64,000 bases of DNA from Microbacterium sp. Se63.02b (GCF_014171575.1 NZ_CP050453.1:1054001-1118000); one strand, 5' to 3'. Positions 1 to 9,110 are shown, counted from the first letter of the stretch. Notes: generated by a model not told the origin, from the sequence alone. Numbers and translations are program-made.

Positions 1-250
1 CGAAAGTTGCGAAGGCTCTCAGCCGCGCGATCGCCCCCATCGTATTGTCATATGGTACTTGCCGCCGATGAACTTCGAATCCATCTATGGTCGCTGCACT
101 CCATTTAGCTGATGAGCCGGGGCCGCGTTCCGAGGTGACGATCTTGACGTCGTGACCTCGTGCGGCCAAGCGACGGGCGAACTCGTAGGATCGCGTGCTA
201 CCTGGCTGATCGGGAGTGTTGAAGTACTGGTGCAAATAGACGATTCGCAT
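1..250 (-). CDS. Glycosyltransferase family 4, N-terminal fragment (WbuB-like)
   Basis: An ATG at 250 opens about 83 codons that run off the window edge. The opening MRIVYLHQYFNTPDQPG, followed by a helix with RSYEFARRLAARGHDV, is the usual start of WbuB-type GT4 enzymes: first Rossmann strand, glycine/serine loop, then the acceptor-side helix. These enzymes transfer a sugar from a nucleotide sugar to a lipid-linked acceptor in exopolysaccharide or capsule synthesis at the cytoplasmic face of the membrane. The donor-binding C-terminal domain is outside the window. It lies 9 nt downstream of the nucleotide-sugar dehydrogenase and is probably in its operon. The exact sugar cannot be told. Confidence 0.8.
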   Translation of the reverse strand, partial: MRIVYLHQYFNTPDQPGSTRSYEFARRLAARGHDVKIVTSERGPGSSAKWSAATIDGFEVHRRQVPYDNTMGAIARLRAFATF

Positions 251-259
251 CAGCGCGGC

Positions 260-1525
260 TCAGAGGCGCGTGACGTTATCGCCGTGAAGCACGTTGCGCG
301 TGTCCAGGACGGGGGTCGATCCAGCTGTGAGACGGCTTACATCGAACTCGTCGTGGTCGGTGACCACGATAGCCAGATCGAACGAGTCGATTCCCTCTCG
401 GTTGAGATCGATCCGTGTCGTCGCCGCGGGCCACTGGTGTTCGGACACGTGAGGGTCTGCTGCCGAGACTTCAGCGCCGAGCTGCGTGAGGAGTTCGATG
501 ATGCGCTTCGCTGGTGCTTCGCGAACGTCGCCGGTGTTCTTCTTGTAGGACAGCCCGACCAAGATGATCTTCGAACCGTTGACGGCTTTTCTGTCAGCGT
601 TGAGAAGGTCGATGCTCCGCTCCACGACGTAACTCGGCATGTGCTCGTTGATGTCGTTGGCGAGCTCCACGAAGCGGAACGACTTCCCCAGTTCTCTCCG
701 TACTTGCCAAGAGAGATAGCTCGGGTCGACTGGCAGGCAGTGCCCGCCGACGCCGGGTCCAGGCGTGAACTTCATGAAACCGAACGGCTTCGTTGCGGCG
801 GCATCGATGGACTCCCATACATTCACCCCAAGCTGATTCGCGAAAACTGCGAGTTCGTTGACCAGAGCGATGTTGACGTGGCGGAACGTGTTCTCGAGAA
901 GCTTGGTGAGCTCGGCTTCCCGGGTGCCAGACACGGGCACCGTGCGATCGACGATCCTGTCGAAGAATGCCTGCACCCGCTGCAGCGACGGAGGATTGAT
1001 CCCTGATACCACCTTCGGGGTTGTCTGCAGATTCCATTTCTGGTTGCCCGGGTCGATGCGCTCAGGGGAGTAGCCGACGTAGAAGTCGTCGCCGGCACGA
1101 AGGCCGCTGCCCGATTCCAGGATCGGAACGAGGAGCTCCTCGGTGGTGCCGGGGTATGTGGTCGACTCCAGAATGACTGTGGCGCCGGGGGTGAGGTGCT
1201 CAGCGAGGGAGCGGCCGGCCTCTTCGATGAACGTCAGATCTGGCAGCGATTCGCGCAGGGGGGTCGGAACACTGATGACGGCGATGTCGAAGCCTCGGGC
1301 TTCGTCGTAGCTCGTCGTGGGCGTGTATCTGCCAGATCCGAGCGCTTCCGCGAGCTCCGCACCACTGATGTCTTCAACGAAAGACTCGCCGCGGGCGAGC
1401 GCACGTACCCGACGCTCGTCGATGTCGAGGCCGATGACCACGAATCCCGCGTCGACCGCTCTCATTGCGACGGGGAGCCCGACGTATCCCTGACCGATTA
1501 CAACGACCTTCTGAGGCGTGGACAT
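260..1525 (-). CDS. Nucleotide-sugar dehydrogenase (UDP-glucose/UDP-ManNAc dehydrogenase family)
   Basis: 421 aa, starting at ATG 1525 (MSTPQKVVVIGQGYVGLP); an open extension to 1606 lacks family similarity. The NAD-binding GQGYVG motif is at residues 11-16. The active-site cysteine is Cys263 in GVGGHCLPVDP, and the C-terminal UDP-binding domain follows. The family oxidises a UDP-sugar twice with NAD to a uronic acid; the spacing fits the WecC/Ugd group, but the substrate (UDP-ManNAc or UDP-Glc) cannot be fixed. It precedes a GT4 gene, so it likely supplies an acidic sugar for the same surface polymer. Confidence 0.88.
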   Translation of the reverse strand: MSTPQKVVVIGQGYVGLPVAMRAVDAGFVVIGLDIDERRVRALARGESFVEDISGAELAEALGSGRYTPTTSYDEARGFDIAVISVPTPLRESLPDLTFIEEAGRSLAEHLTPGATVILESTTYPGTTEELLVPILESGSGLRAGDDFYVGYSPERIDPGNQKWNLQTTPKVVSGINPPSLQRVQAFFDRIVDRTVPVSGTREAELTKLLENTFRHVNIALVNELAVFANQLGVNVWESIDAAATKPFGFMKFTPGPGVGGHCLPVDPSYLSWQVRRELGKSFRFVELANDINEHMPSYVVERSIDLLNADRKAVNGSKIILVGLSYKKNTGDVREAPAKRIIELLTQLGAEVSAADPHVSEHQWPAATTRIDLNREGIDSFDLAIVVTDHDEFDVSRLTAGSTPVLDTRNVLHGDNVTRL

Positions 1526-1733
1526 GAGACCCTTCGAATGAGTGAATGTGGCGGTGCGCCGACGGTGAAAGCGCAAGAAGGCGCGGCGTCGCGCAAGCGA
1601 GATCATTCTAGCGAACGATCATTCGGTCCGCGCCGACGATGCCGTCCGTCCACCGAGTCTTGCGGAGCGTCATGTCCGATCTGCTAGTCCTCCATGCAGT
1701 TCTCCGTCAGCCGCCCTGTGCTTGAATCGGGTT

Positions 1734-3710
1734 ATGAGCGACCCCCATCAGCCGCCACCACTCCGGCGCGATCGGCTCCGGCGAGAAGGCGATGACAGCA
1801 TGGAGGCGTTGTTCTCCACCTCTCGCCCCGCAGCGGCAGGTTCGAGTGAACCTGCTAGCCGGTATGAGTCGCCTCGAGCCCATGCCTCTGAGATGCGAAC
1901 CTCCAACCGAGCCGGTCGAGGTAGTCGTCGAGCAACAAGGCGTCGGCGGATCTGGATTTGGAGTTCCGCAGCCTTTCTCCTCATCGTTGCTTTGGGTGTT
2001 GGCGGCGGGTTCGCCGCCAAGCGAGTGTATGAGCAGGCGACTTCTGCGCGCGAGCACCTCGCAACTGCGATGCCGTTCGTGAATCAAGTGAAGTCGGCGA
2101 TGCTAGCCAGCGACGTTGCGGCTGCGGAACTCGCCGCTCAGGCCTACGTCAAGGAGGCGTCGGCCGCGAACGCTGCCGTCGATGGGCGGTTGTGGGACGT
2201 GCTCCAGGGGATCCCCCTGCCCGTGTTCGAGAACCTCCGTGCGGTGCGTACAGTGACGAACGTTGCGGAGACAGTGGGTACCGAGATCCTGGTGCCGGCG
2301 TCATCCATCACGCTTGCGTCGATCGCTCCGACCGGGGGAAAGGTGGATGTCGCTGGGCTGTCGGACATCCAGGCCGCGGTGATGAGAATCAGCGACGTGA
2401 TCGGCGATATCGACGGGCGCCTAGACGCCATCGATCGCAGTGCCTTGATCGACCAAGTGGGCGATGGATTCCGGCAAGTTGACGACGCCGTGGGTCAGGT
2501 GAGCGCTCTTGTCTCTCCGGCTGAGGATATTCTCGGGATCCTGCCAGGACTGCTGGGGGCGGACGGGCCGAAGAACTACCTGCTCATGTTCCAGGGCAAT
2601 GCGGAGGCGCGCGCCAGCGGCGGGAGTCCAGGTTCCTTTGTGCTCGTTCGCGCGGACCAGGGTGCGATCACGTTCGAGAAGGAAGTCGCAGCCACCGAGT
2701 TCCCCTTCGCCATTCCGCAGTCGATCGTCCCGCTCGATGCGGAGACGACGGCGCTTTACTCCGACATCGTCGGCCGATGGACGGCAAACATGACGTCCAC
2801 TCCGGACTTTCCTACGGTCGCGACGCTGATGCAGGGATGGTGGGCATCGGAGTTCGATGACCAGATCGATGGAGTCGTCTCGGTGGATCCAGTTGCGTTG
2901 AGCTATTTCCTCGATGCCACCGGGCCCCTCACTCTTGCGACGGGCGATGTGCTCACATCGAAGAACGCGACCGCGCTGCTCATGAACGAGGTGTACTTCA
3001 AGTACCCCAAGGGCCAGGACTCGAACGCGTTTTTCGCTAGTGCGGCGGTTTCGGTGTTCAACGGCCTGCTGGCCGGGGGAGCGTCGCCCGTGAAGCTCGT
3101 CGACGCCGGCGCCAAAGCGTCTGTCGAAGGGCGGTTGAAACTCTGGGTCCCCGACCCCGCGGTGACGGAGGTCATCGGCGGGTCACCCGTCGCCGGCGTG
3201 CTTCCGGTCGACAATGAGGACGAGACGGCGATCGGTGTCTACTTCAACGACACCACCGGGTCGAAGATGGACTACTACGTCGACGCGGACATCGCGGTCG
3301 AGACGGACCAGTGCACGGCGGCGGGCGCTCCGAGCTGGACCACGACCGTCAACCTCCACAACGGGATCACCCGCGAGGACGCGAACGAGCTTCCGCGCTA
3401 CATCACCGGACCGTACTTCACCCCCGGGGACATCGGCACCGACTACATCGTCTACGCCCCGGTGGGCGCGACCATCGAGAGCTGGACGGTGAACGGGGCG
3501 GCGCGCGATGCGCTTGCGCACACGACGCATCTCGGGCGTGACGCCATCCGCGTGAACGTGGTCCTCCAGCCAGGCGAGTCCGCGGCGCTGCAGGTGGTGA
3601 TGAAGGCTTCCGACGACGCCGAGAGTGGGTCGTTCGGTCCGCTCGTGGTGAAGCACACTCCGATGGTGAGGGATACCGCAGTCGACGTCGTGGCGCCGGG
3701 CTGCGACTGA
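1734..3710 (+). CDS. DUF4012 membrane-anchored extracytoplasmic protein
   Basis: 658 aa from ATG 1734 (an in-frame TTG lies 12 nt upstream). About 70 residues are cytoplasmic and Arg/Ser-rich, one transmembrane helix spans roughly 73-95 (IWIWSSAAFLLIVALGVG), and the rest is a large extracytoplasmic domain. The GPKNYLLMFQGNAEARASGG region is typical of DUF4012 (PF13196), found mainly in actinobacterial polysaccharide clusters. Function is unknown; polymer assembly or attachment is an inference from neighbours. It is divergent from the sugar dehydrogenase, so the 208-nt gap 1526-1733 should hold both promoters. Confidence 0.85.
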   Translation: MSDPHQPPPLRRDRLRREGDDSMEALFSTSRPAAAGSSEPASRYESPRAHASEMRTSNRAGRGSRRATRRRRIWIWSSAAFLLIVALGVGGGFAAKRVYEQATSAREHLATAMPFVNQVKSAMLASDVAAAELAAQAYVKEASAANAAVDGRLWDVLQGIPLPVFENLRAVRTVTNVAETVGTEILVPASSITLASIAPTGGKVDVAGLSDIQAAVMRISDVIGDIDGRLDAIDRSALIDQVGDGFRQVDDAVGQVSALVSPAEDILGILPGLLGADGPKNYLLMFQGNAEARASGGSPGSFVLVRADQGAITFEKEVAATEFPFAIPQSIVPLDAETTALYSDIVGRWTANMTSTPDFPTVATLMQGWWASEFDDQIDGVVSVDPVALSYFLDATGPLTLATGDVLTSKNATALLMNEVYFKYPKGQDSNAFFASAAVSVFNGLLAGGASPVKLVDAGAKASVEGRLKLWVPDPAVTEVIGGSPVAGVLPVDNEDETAIGVYFNDTTGSKMDYYVDADIAVETDQCTAAGAPSWTTTVNLHNGITREDANELPRYITGPYFTPGDIGTDYIVYAPVGATIESWTVNGAARDALAHTTHLGRDAIRVNVVLQPGESAALQVVMKASDDAESGSFGPLVVKHTPMVRDTAVDVVAPGCD

Positions 3711-3774
3711 CGGCGCGGTTCGGCGGGGGCCCGTTCGCCTCCCGTCTCGCGATAGCATTCCGCTCGGAGGGCAG

Positions 3775-4902
3775 ATGTCGTACTGGGTGGCCGCGAGCTT
3801 CGGCGCGCTGGATGTGCGCAACCACGACCTCGCTTCGGAGGGCTACGAGTTCGTCGTCACGCCGATCATTCCTTCACCACCCCAGATCCTGTGGGGCGAC
3901 GGTGCAGCGCTCTGGAGCGAAGCACTCGATGCTGCCATCGACGATTCCGATGTCGACGAACCCACACGAGACGCTCTGGCGGCGTTGGAGGATCTTGGCG
4001 TGCTCGTGCGATCCGAATCGCCGACCCTGCCGAGTCGCCGGGCGAGTCCGCCCTGGCTCGTGTCGTACCAGCATGAGCTCGTGTATGCGCTGCTGAGCAA
4101 CGTCGCCGATCAAGCGGGGATCGACATCGTCTTCATCAAGGGGCCTGTCCTGCATTGGCAGGGTCTGCGCGGCAAGGAGCACTCGGGCGACGTCGACTGC
4201 TGGGTTCGACCGGGCCACGAGACGATCCTGGCCGAGGCCATGGAGAGGTGGGGGTGGCGAACCTCGCGGACCGCGTTCGACGGGACCCGTATCGCGCACT
4301 CCCAGACCCTGATGCCGGGGGAGTGGGGGTGCGAGATCGACGTCCACACGCGCTTTCCGGGGATGACTCTCGACGAGTCGGCGGCGTTCGATCTCGTCCT
4401 GGCTAACACGGTCACCCGCGCTTTCGCCGGCACGCTCGTACGGGTTCCCTCTCCGCCGGTCCACGCGGTGATCTATGCACTCCATGAGCTGCGTCCGGTT
4501 GCGGGCAGACAGCACACCCCGGAACAGAGAAGCACGGCTGTGCGTGCCCTCACGAGCGCCGGCGACTCGACCATCGACGTGACCGAACGGCTCGGGGCCG
4601 GATTCGTTCTGAAAGACGCGTTGTCCGAGGGGTTCCCTGATTTCGATCCGTCTCGGATCAGCACCCGGATTCCGTCTGACTGGGAGTGGCGGTCTGTGGT
4701 CTCGGTGCCGAGGCGTCAACTGGCAGCTGTCCGGCTGTTGCCCTGGCGGCAGCGGGCGCGAGTGGTGAAGCGACTGGTCTGGCCCGCGCGTGACGCGTCC
4801 CGAAGAGTCCGGGCAGCATCAGACCTCCCGCCGAAGGCAGTCTTCCTCGTGCGAGTGAAGCGCCTGCGGGACGGTCTCGTGAGGCTGCTCCGGGGAGATT
4901 GA
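3775..4902 (+). CDS. Nucleotidyltransferase-fold protein, NTP_transf_5 type
   Basis: 375 aa; ATG 3775 follows a GGAGGG Shine-Dalgarno. Residues 1-80 resemble a PqqD-like winged-helix region. Residues 95-240 carry the nucleotidyltransferase core, with FIKGPVLHW (120-128) and the acidic HSGDVDCWV (136-144), matching the family PF14907. Substrates are unknown. In many bacteria such proteins sit with HPr-kinase-like and PqqD proteins in exopolysaccharide loci; a PqqD/HprK-like gene lies at 11164. It follows the DUF4012 gene after 64 nt on the same strand and may be cotranscribed. Confidence 0.75.
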   Translation: MSYWVAASFGALDVRNHDLASEGYEFVVTPIIPSPPQILWGDGAALWSEALDAAIDDSDVDEPTRDALAALEDLGVLVRSESPTLPSRRASPPWLVSYQHELVYALLSNVADQAGIDIVFIKGPVLHWQGLRGKEHSGDVDCWVRPGHETILAEAMERWGWRTSRTAFDGTRIAHSQTLMPGEWGCEIDVHTRFPGMTLDESAAFDLVLANTVTRAFAGTLVRVPSPPVHAVIYALHELRPVAGRQHTPEQRSTAVRALTSAGDSTIDVTERLGAGFVLKDALSEGFPDFDPSRISTRIPSDWEWRSVVSVPRRQLAAVRLLPWRQRARVVKRLVWPARDASRRVRAASDLPPKAVFLVRVKRLRDGLVRLLRGD

Positions 4903-4932
4903 CCCGCCTGCCGAACGAGCGACGCCGACTGA

Positions 4933-4953
4933 GTGTCGAGTGTCGAGTGTCGA
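4933..4953. repeat. Short tandem repeat, three copies of GTGTCGA
   Basis: Three perfect head-to-tail copies of a 7-base unit lie in the convergent gap between the NTP_transf_5 gene and lepB. The unit length is not a multiple of three and the repeat is outside both genes. It may be a slippage site with no function. Confidence 0.7.
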
Positions 4954-4956
4954 CCT

Positions 4957-5640
4957 CTACGGTCCGCCCCACCGGCTGATCGGCCACAGGATCGGGCCGG
5001 CCTTGCCGAAGGCATCGGCGCGCATCATCCAACGGAAGCACTCGTCTCCTGCGTCCGCATCGCCGCGACAGCGATAGACGGAATCGGCAGAGTTCGCACG
5101 GTTGTCGCCGAGGACGAGGTAGGCGTTCTCCGGCACCGTGACCGCGGGGAAGCAGCGTGACGAAGCGGGCTCTGTCTCGCAATCCACCTCGCCGGCGGTG
5201 TAGGGCAGATTCTCGACGACGTAGGGCTCGTCGATCGGCGCCCCGTCGACCAGCACTGAGCCGTCGGCGTCGCAGCATTCGACCGTCTGCCCGGGGCCGG
5301 CGATCACCCGCTTGACGAGGACGTACGGACGGATACCGGTGGTCTCTCCGGCCCAGCGCAATGCGGCGGACAGCCAGTTCGTCGGCGCGGCGGGTTCGTC
5401 GCCCCAGCGTTCGTCCGGGCGGAAGACGACGATGTCGCCCGGAGCGGGGTCCGCGGCGACGTAGGCGAGACGGTTGACGATGAGCCTGTCTCCGGGTTGC
5501 AAGGTCGGGGACATCGAGCTGGAAGACGGCTGACCCACGAACGCGACGATCAGGAGTGTGAGTGTGAGCGCGAGCGCCACGCTCGCCCACACGCTTCGGA
5601 GAGGATTGCGTCGCCGTCGAGGTTCGTCGGTGGTCGTCAT
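4957..5640 (-). CDS. lepB: Signal peptidase I
   Basis: 227 aa from ATG 5640. A basic N-terminus precedes one transmembrane helix (about 17-36). The nucleophile Ser42 lies in SSMSPTLQPGD, the general-base lysine in VLVKRVIAGPGQ, and the conserved LGDNRANSADS box follows. It is an S26A membrane protease that cleaves Sec and Tat signal peptides on the outer face of the membrane. The CC pair in VECCDAD is unusual. A much longer open frame upstream (to 6513) is antisense to the next gene and is not coding. It may process the twin-arginine proteins encoded at 7914-10907. Confidence 0.92.
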   Translation of the reverse strand: MTTTDEPRRRRNPLRSVWASVALALTLTLLIVAFVGQPSSSSMSPTLQPGDRLIVNRLAYVAADPAPGDIVVFRPDERWGDEPAAPTNWLSAALRWAGETTGIRPYVLVKRVIAGPGQTVECCDADGSVLVDGAPIDEPYVVENLPYTAGEVDCETEPASSRCFPAVTVPENAYLVLGDNRANSADSVYRCRGDADAGDECFRWMMRADAFGKAGPILWPISRWGGP

Positions 5641-5691
5641 CGTGACTTTCTCTGGTCGCGCAGTCGGGGACACACCCAATAGTGTCAAAGA

Positions 5692-6765
5692 ATGGGTCGA
5701 GAAGCCGACGTCCACATGACGCGCACCGAGGAGTCCGTCCTGTCGCCGTCGCGCTTCGAGAGGCTCGTGGTCCCCGATGTCCTCCGTGGCGTGGCCATCG
5801 TGGCGATGCTCATCGCCCACGCCGGACCCATGGTTCCGGAGCGTTCCGGTGCCGTGTCCTTCGTCATCGCGATGTTCAGCGAAGTGGCGTCGCCACTCTT
5901 CGCTCTCGTGATGGGCATGTCCGCCCAGATCGTCTGGAACCGTGGGCCGCGTATACCGGTGACCCTGGGACAACAGGCGATCCGCGGTGTGTTCCTCATC
6001 GTGCTCGGAGTGTGGATGGCGACCTGGGGGTCCTGGGTCGCGATCGTTCTCGCCCACCTCGGTATCCTCCTCCTCATCGGGGTGCCCCTGCTCCTCGCCC
6101 GGAGCCCGTGGGTGATCGGGACCACCGCGGTCGTCCTGGTGATCAGCGATCCGCTCGTGCGTCTGGGGCGGGGATGGGGATGGGCCTACGCCGCACCGAG
6201 CCCCCTGCGCGACATCCTCGACTGGGTGGTGATGAGCCCGCACTACCGGCTCGTCAACCTCCTGCCCTTCTTCCTCATCGGCGGTCTGCTGATCCGGCAT
6301 GGACTCCGCCGCGATCGCCTTCTGGGCGTGATCGGCCTCGTCGCGGTGGCGTCGTATCTGGCATGGGGCGCGGTCGCCTTCATGGAACGTGGCGGAATCC
6401 AGTCCGGCGACTACCTCGACACCCTCAAGGACATCGGTCTCGTCTTCGCGGTCTACGTCGTGGTCGTGCTCGCCGCGACCGTGCGTCGGGAAGGAGCGAA
6501 ACGGTTCTGGCAACCGGTCTTCGTCCCGTTGATCGCGTGCGGTCAGGTGGCGCTGTCACTGTACCTGCTGCATGTCGGCATCATCGCGCTGTATGCCCGC
6601 GCCTACGGCCGCCCTGTCGAGAACTTCTGGCCCGGCTGGCTCGTGATCGTTCCCGGCATGATCCTGGTGGGCTGGCTCTGGTGGCGGTTCGTCGGCACCG
6701 GTCCGGTGGAATGGGTGATGGGGTGGCTCACCGGGCGACGCAAGCCGCTTCTGCGTCGCCGCTGA
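5692..6765 (+). CDS. Multi-pass membrane protein, DUF418/DUF1624 (acyltransferase-like) family
   Basis: 357 aa with about ten hydrophobic segments. The N-terminus (RFERLVVPDVLRGVAIVAML.IAHAG) is the conserved start of the DUF1624/heparan-glucosaminide acetyltransferase-like fold. The C-terminal ACGQVALSLYLLHVGI is typical of DUF418 proteins. These are thought to acylate surface sugars, but direct evidence is thin. ATG 5692 and ATG 5716 are both possible starts, and neither has a strong Shine-Dalgarno. It is divergent from lepB across 51 nt. Confidence 0.75.
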   Translation: MGREADVHMTRTEESVLSPSRFERLVVPDVLRGVAIVAMLIAHAGPMVPERSGAVSFVIAMFSEVASPLFALVMGMSAQIVWNRGPRIPVTLGQQAIRGVFLIVLGVWMATWGSWVAIVLAHLGILLLIGVPLLLARSPWVIGTTAVVLVISDPLVRLGRGWGWAYAAPSPLRDILDWVVMSPHYRLVNLLPFFLIGGLLIRHGLRRDRLLGVIGLVAVASYLAWGAVAFMERGGIQSGDYLDTLKDIGLVFAVYVVVVLAATVRREGAKRFWQPVFVPLIACGQVALSLYLLHVGIIALYARAYGRPVENFWPGWLVIVPGMILVGWLWWRFVGTGPVEWVMGWLTGRRKPLLRRR

Positions 6766-6772
6766 CGGCGGC

Positions 6773-7766
6773 TCAGGCGGGGGTCACGTCTGCGAGGGCC
6801 CGGATGCTGTCGATCAGCACGGCGACGTCGTCACTGCCGCGCGCGAGCGGCCCGGCCTGGGAACCGTTCGTGCCGATGAGAGCGCCGACGGGGGCGACCC
6901 GTCCGACCTCGAGCGCGCTGTCGAGTGAGCCCCCGATGTCCAGCGCGAAGCGGGCAGATGCCGGGATGCTGTGCGACGAGCCCGTGTCCACCATGCCCGC
7001 CGTGAGCCGTTGGATGACATAGACGTCCACGAACGGTGCCAGCTGCTCTTCCGCCGTGTCGAGCGAGGCGATGGCTGTGGCGCAGGCGTGGCATCCCGGA
7101 GAGACGAACAGGAGGAGTCGTGCGCGCGCGCCGGGGGCGAGGACATCGACGACCTCCGCCGTGCCGGGGAGGAGTACCGCACCGGCTCCGCGGGGGATCT
7201 GATCGGTCTCGGCGGCCGCGATGCCCGACGCCCGCACGATGGACCAGACTGCGGTGGCGATCAGCAGGCCCGAGCCGACGGCGCCGATCGCGACGGGCGC
7301 AGCCGTCGCGGAGCCCGCGACGGCCGGGATGCCGACGGGAAGCGACGAACCGAGGGCGGCGAGTGCAGCGGCGAGCGTCGACAGGGCGATGACGACGGTG
7401 AGGACCGCGTTGCGCACGATGAGCCGAGGGCCGACGGCGGAGGGGGAGCCATTCGCCGAAGCATCCGCAGTCGTCGTCCGACCCGAGCCTATGCGCTCGG
7501 ACCACAGCGATCAGCAGCCCTGTGCACAGGAGGAGGGCGGCGCTGGAGAAACCCACGAAGAGCCACCCCGTGGTCAGCAGGAGGCCGAGTGCCATCACCG
7601 CCTCGAGGACGATGAGCGACACCGCCGCGGTGTGCGGGTGGCGCACGGGGATACGCAGGGCGGTGAACGCCGTGAGCCCCCGATCTGCGGATCGCACCTT
7701 GCCAAGGGCGCTCGCCGCGAAGACGGTGGCGAGGAACACCGCGAGCGGGAGAAGGAACGCGATCAT
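6773..7766 (-). CDS. MauE/DoxX-like membrane protein with C-terminal thioredoxin-like domain (frame broken)
   Basis: Two overlapping frames together make one about 331-aa protein. The first (ATG 7766, MIAFLLPLAVFLATVF) is a MauE-type membrane domain ending DDDCGCFG; the second continues with a further helix and a thioredoxin-like part carrying SPGCHAC. MauE proteins are linked to disulphide chemistry outside the membrane. The break is near 7456, where CGCFG should run on as ANGSPSAVGPRLIVRN; two missing bases or one extra would restore it. An SD (AGGA) lies 10 nt before ATG 7766. The CxxC pair suggests thiol transfer in the envelope; the partner is unknown. Confidence 0.65.
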
Positions 7767-7784
7767 GGGCTCATTATCCTGCAT

Positions 7785-7826
7785 CGACGGAGCGACCGGA
7801 CCGTGAAGGATCCGGCCGCTCCGTCG
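7785..7826 (-). terminator. Hairpin downstream of the secreted-protein operon
   Basis: CGACGGAGCG pairs with CGCTCCGTCG across a partly paired middle. It lies between the secreted-protein gene ending at 7914 and the MauE-like gene starting at 7766. There is no U-tract, as is common for GC-rich actinobacterial terminators. Confidence 0.5.
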
Positions 7827-7913
7827 TGCGCTGGCTCAGCTGTGTCGCGCGGTCATGTTCCCGAGCAGGTACTGCTCGACGGCCGAGTTCCGTCCGCAGA
7901 ATCGTTGAACAGC

Positions 7914-8417
7914 TCAGGTGCCGGAGCACAGGACCAGAGTCGAGCTGACCGTTCCGGTCGGCTTGCTCCCCGTGGCGATGTAGCCGGACGGCAGGGTGGT
8001 GATGCCGTTGAGCGTGAACGCGACCGTGATCGACAGCGTCGAGCGGAACGCGATGGTCGCGCCGGCCGGGAGCGCGGACGTCAGGGTGATCAGGCGGCTG
8101 GTGCCCGAGAGCACGGAGACGCTCGCGGTCCCGCCGGAGACGCCGAAGACACCGACATTCGCGACGCCGGAGCCGTTGATGAGAAGGGTGGTGCCGACAG
8201 GCAGGGGCGCTGTCCCGGCGGTCAGGGTGAATCCCGGTCCGAGGAGGCCCAGGGTGCCGCACGTGCCGCGCAGCGCAAAGGCGCCTACCTCGACATCGGT
8301 CGACGCGGCGGCCAGCGGCGTGGCGACCGCTGCGGCGATGATGGGCACCGACCATGCGGCGCCTTTGACGATCGTGCGCCGGGAGAAGCGACCTGCGCTG
8401 GGTTGTTCGTCGGTCAT
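7914..8417 (-). CDS. Twin-arginine secreted protein A (unknown family)
   Basis: 167 aa from ATG 8417. The N-terminus has a twin-arginine signal (FSRRTIVKGAAWSVP) with an Ala-rich h-region ending TPLAAAS, so export of a folded protein by Tat is likely. The mature part is about 130 residues, beta-rich in appearance (alternating Thr/Val/Gly), with two cysteines, one near each end (RGTCGTLGL and LVLCSGT), that may form a disulphide. It is a clear paralogue of the gene at 8504. No LPXTG or membrane anchor is seen. It lies downstream of a strong hairpin and lacks the leader found before its two relatives. Function is unknown. Confidence 0.7.
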   Translation of the reverse strand: MTDEQPSAGRFSRRTIVKGAAWSVPIIAAAVATPLAAASTDVEVGAFALRGTCGTLGLLGPGFTLTAGTAPLPVGTTLLINGSGVANVGVFGVSGGTASVSVLSGTSRLITLTSALPAGATIAFRSTLSITVAFTLNGITTLPSGYIATGSKPTGTVSSTLVLCSGT

Positions 8418-8454
8418 GGGTGTTCCATTCGTCAGGGGGAGTCGTGCAGGACGC

Positions 8455-8488
8455 CCGGATGGCCGGACCCGCAGGTCCGGCCATCCGG
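8455..8488 (-). terminator. 15-bp perfect hairpin between two secreted-protein genes
   Basis: CCGGATGGCCGGACC, a 4-base loop, then its exact reverse complement. It follows the stop codon of the gene at 8504 by 15 nt and precedes the start of the gene at 7914 by 38 nt. It could terminate most transcripts so that the downstream paralogue is expressed at a lower level. Confidence 0.65.
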
Positions 8489-8503
8489 TATCGTCCGAAT
8501 CGA

Positions 8504-9007
8504 TCAGGAGTCGGAGCAGAGGATCGCGGTCTGGCTCAGGGAGCCCGAAGTCTTCGCACCGGTGGCCGTGTAGCCGGCGGGGAGCGTGGCGGTCGCCGTC
8601 AGGGTGCTCCCGACGCCGAGGCCGACGACGGCGCGGGCATCGAACGACGTTCCGGCCGGAAGGTCGGCCACGAGCGTGATCTGCTGCGACGTGGGGCCGA
8701 GGAGCTGGATGTCGGCCAGCGCGCTCGAGATCGAGAAGAGCTGCACGTTCGCGATTCCGGTCGCGGTGATCGTGATCACCGTTCCTGCCGGAAGCGGCGC
8801 GCTGGGCCCCGCCGTGATCTCGAAGCCGGGGAACAGAAGCCCCAACGTGCCGCAGTCGCCGTCGACGGAGAATGCGCCCACATCGACCACCGATGCGGCG
8901 GCGAGCGGCGTGGCGACGGCGGCAGCGATGACGGGGACCGACCATGCGGCGCCCTTGACGATCGTGCGGCGCGAGATGCCCTTGTTCTTCTGGATTTCCT
9001 CGGTCAC
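8504..9007 (-). CDS. Twin-arginine secreted protein B (unknown family)
   Basis: 167 aa from GTG 9007, 8 nt after a strong SD (AGGAGGG). The Tat signal GISRRTIVKGAAWSVPV is followed by AAAVATPLAAAS. The mature region mirrors protein A: a cysteine in DGDCGTLGL, Thr/Ala-rich strands, and a final cysteine in AILCSDS. The pair of conserved cysteines and the length suggest a small extracellular beta-fold domain, perhaps a surface-layer or adhesin subunit; this is inference. Transcription probably starts near 9098 and the leader contains the candidate RNA switch at 9026-9097. Confidence 0.75.
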   Translation of the reverse strand: MTEEIQKNKGISRRTIVKGAAWSVPVIAAAVATPLAAASVVDVGAFSVDGDCGTLGLLFPGFEITAGPSAPLPAGTVITITATGIANVQLFSISSALADIQLLGPTSQQITLVADLPAGTSFDARAVVGLGVGSTLTATATLPAGYTATGAKTSGSLSQTAILCSDS

Positions 9008-9025
9008 GTGAGTGCCCTCCTGTTA

Positions 9026-9097
9026 GATGCAGATGCGGTTGCCCGCGGTGTCGTCGAAGAGGCGACACGTTGTCTGCATCCCCCAGGAGCCTCTTCG
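9026..9097 (-). promoter_or_regulatory. Candidate switching 5' leader of secreted-protein gene B
   Basis: On the transcribed strand, P1 pairs CGAAGAGGC (9097-9089) with GCCTCTTCG (9063-9055). P2 pairs GATGCAGA (9080-9073) with TCTGCATC (9033-9026) and extends by CTCCTG pairing the SD CAGGAG. The strands are interleaved, so P1 and P2 compete or form a pseudoknot. P2 hides the SD and P1 encloses the anti-SD. The same layout, with one compensatory pair change, lies upstream of the gene at 10263. Confidence 0.6.
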
Positions 9098-9104
9098 TGA
9101 CCTC

Positions 9105-9110
9105 AAGCTA
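9105..9110 (-). promoter_or_regulatory. Candidate -10 element (TAGCTT) of gene B
   Basis: TAGCTT on the minus strand ends 8 nt before helix P1 of the leader, which would place the transcript start at the first base of P1. The related gene C has TACCGT (11009-11004) at the same distance. No clear -35 is seen; a CTGCGC word (9130-9125) lies where an activator could bind. Confidence 0.4.

Noticed and set aside
5641..6513. In-frame extension of lepB by about 290 codons upstream
   Set aside because: The extension is antisense to the DUF418 gene and the family N-terminus starts at ATG 5640.
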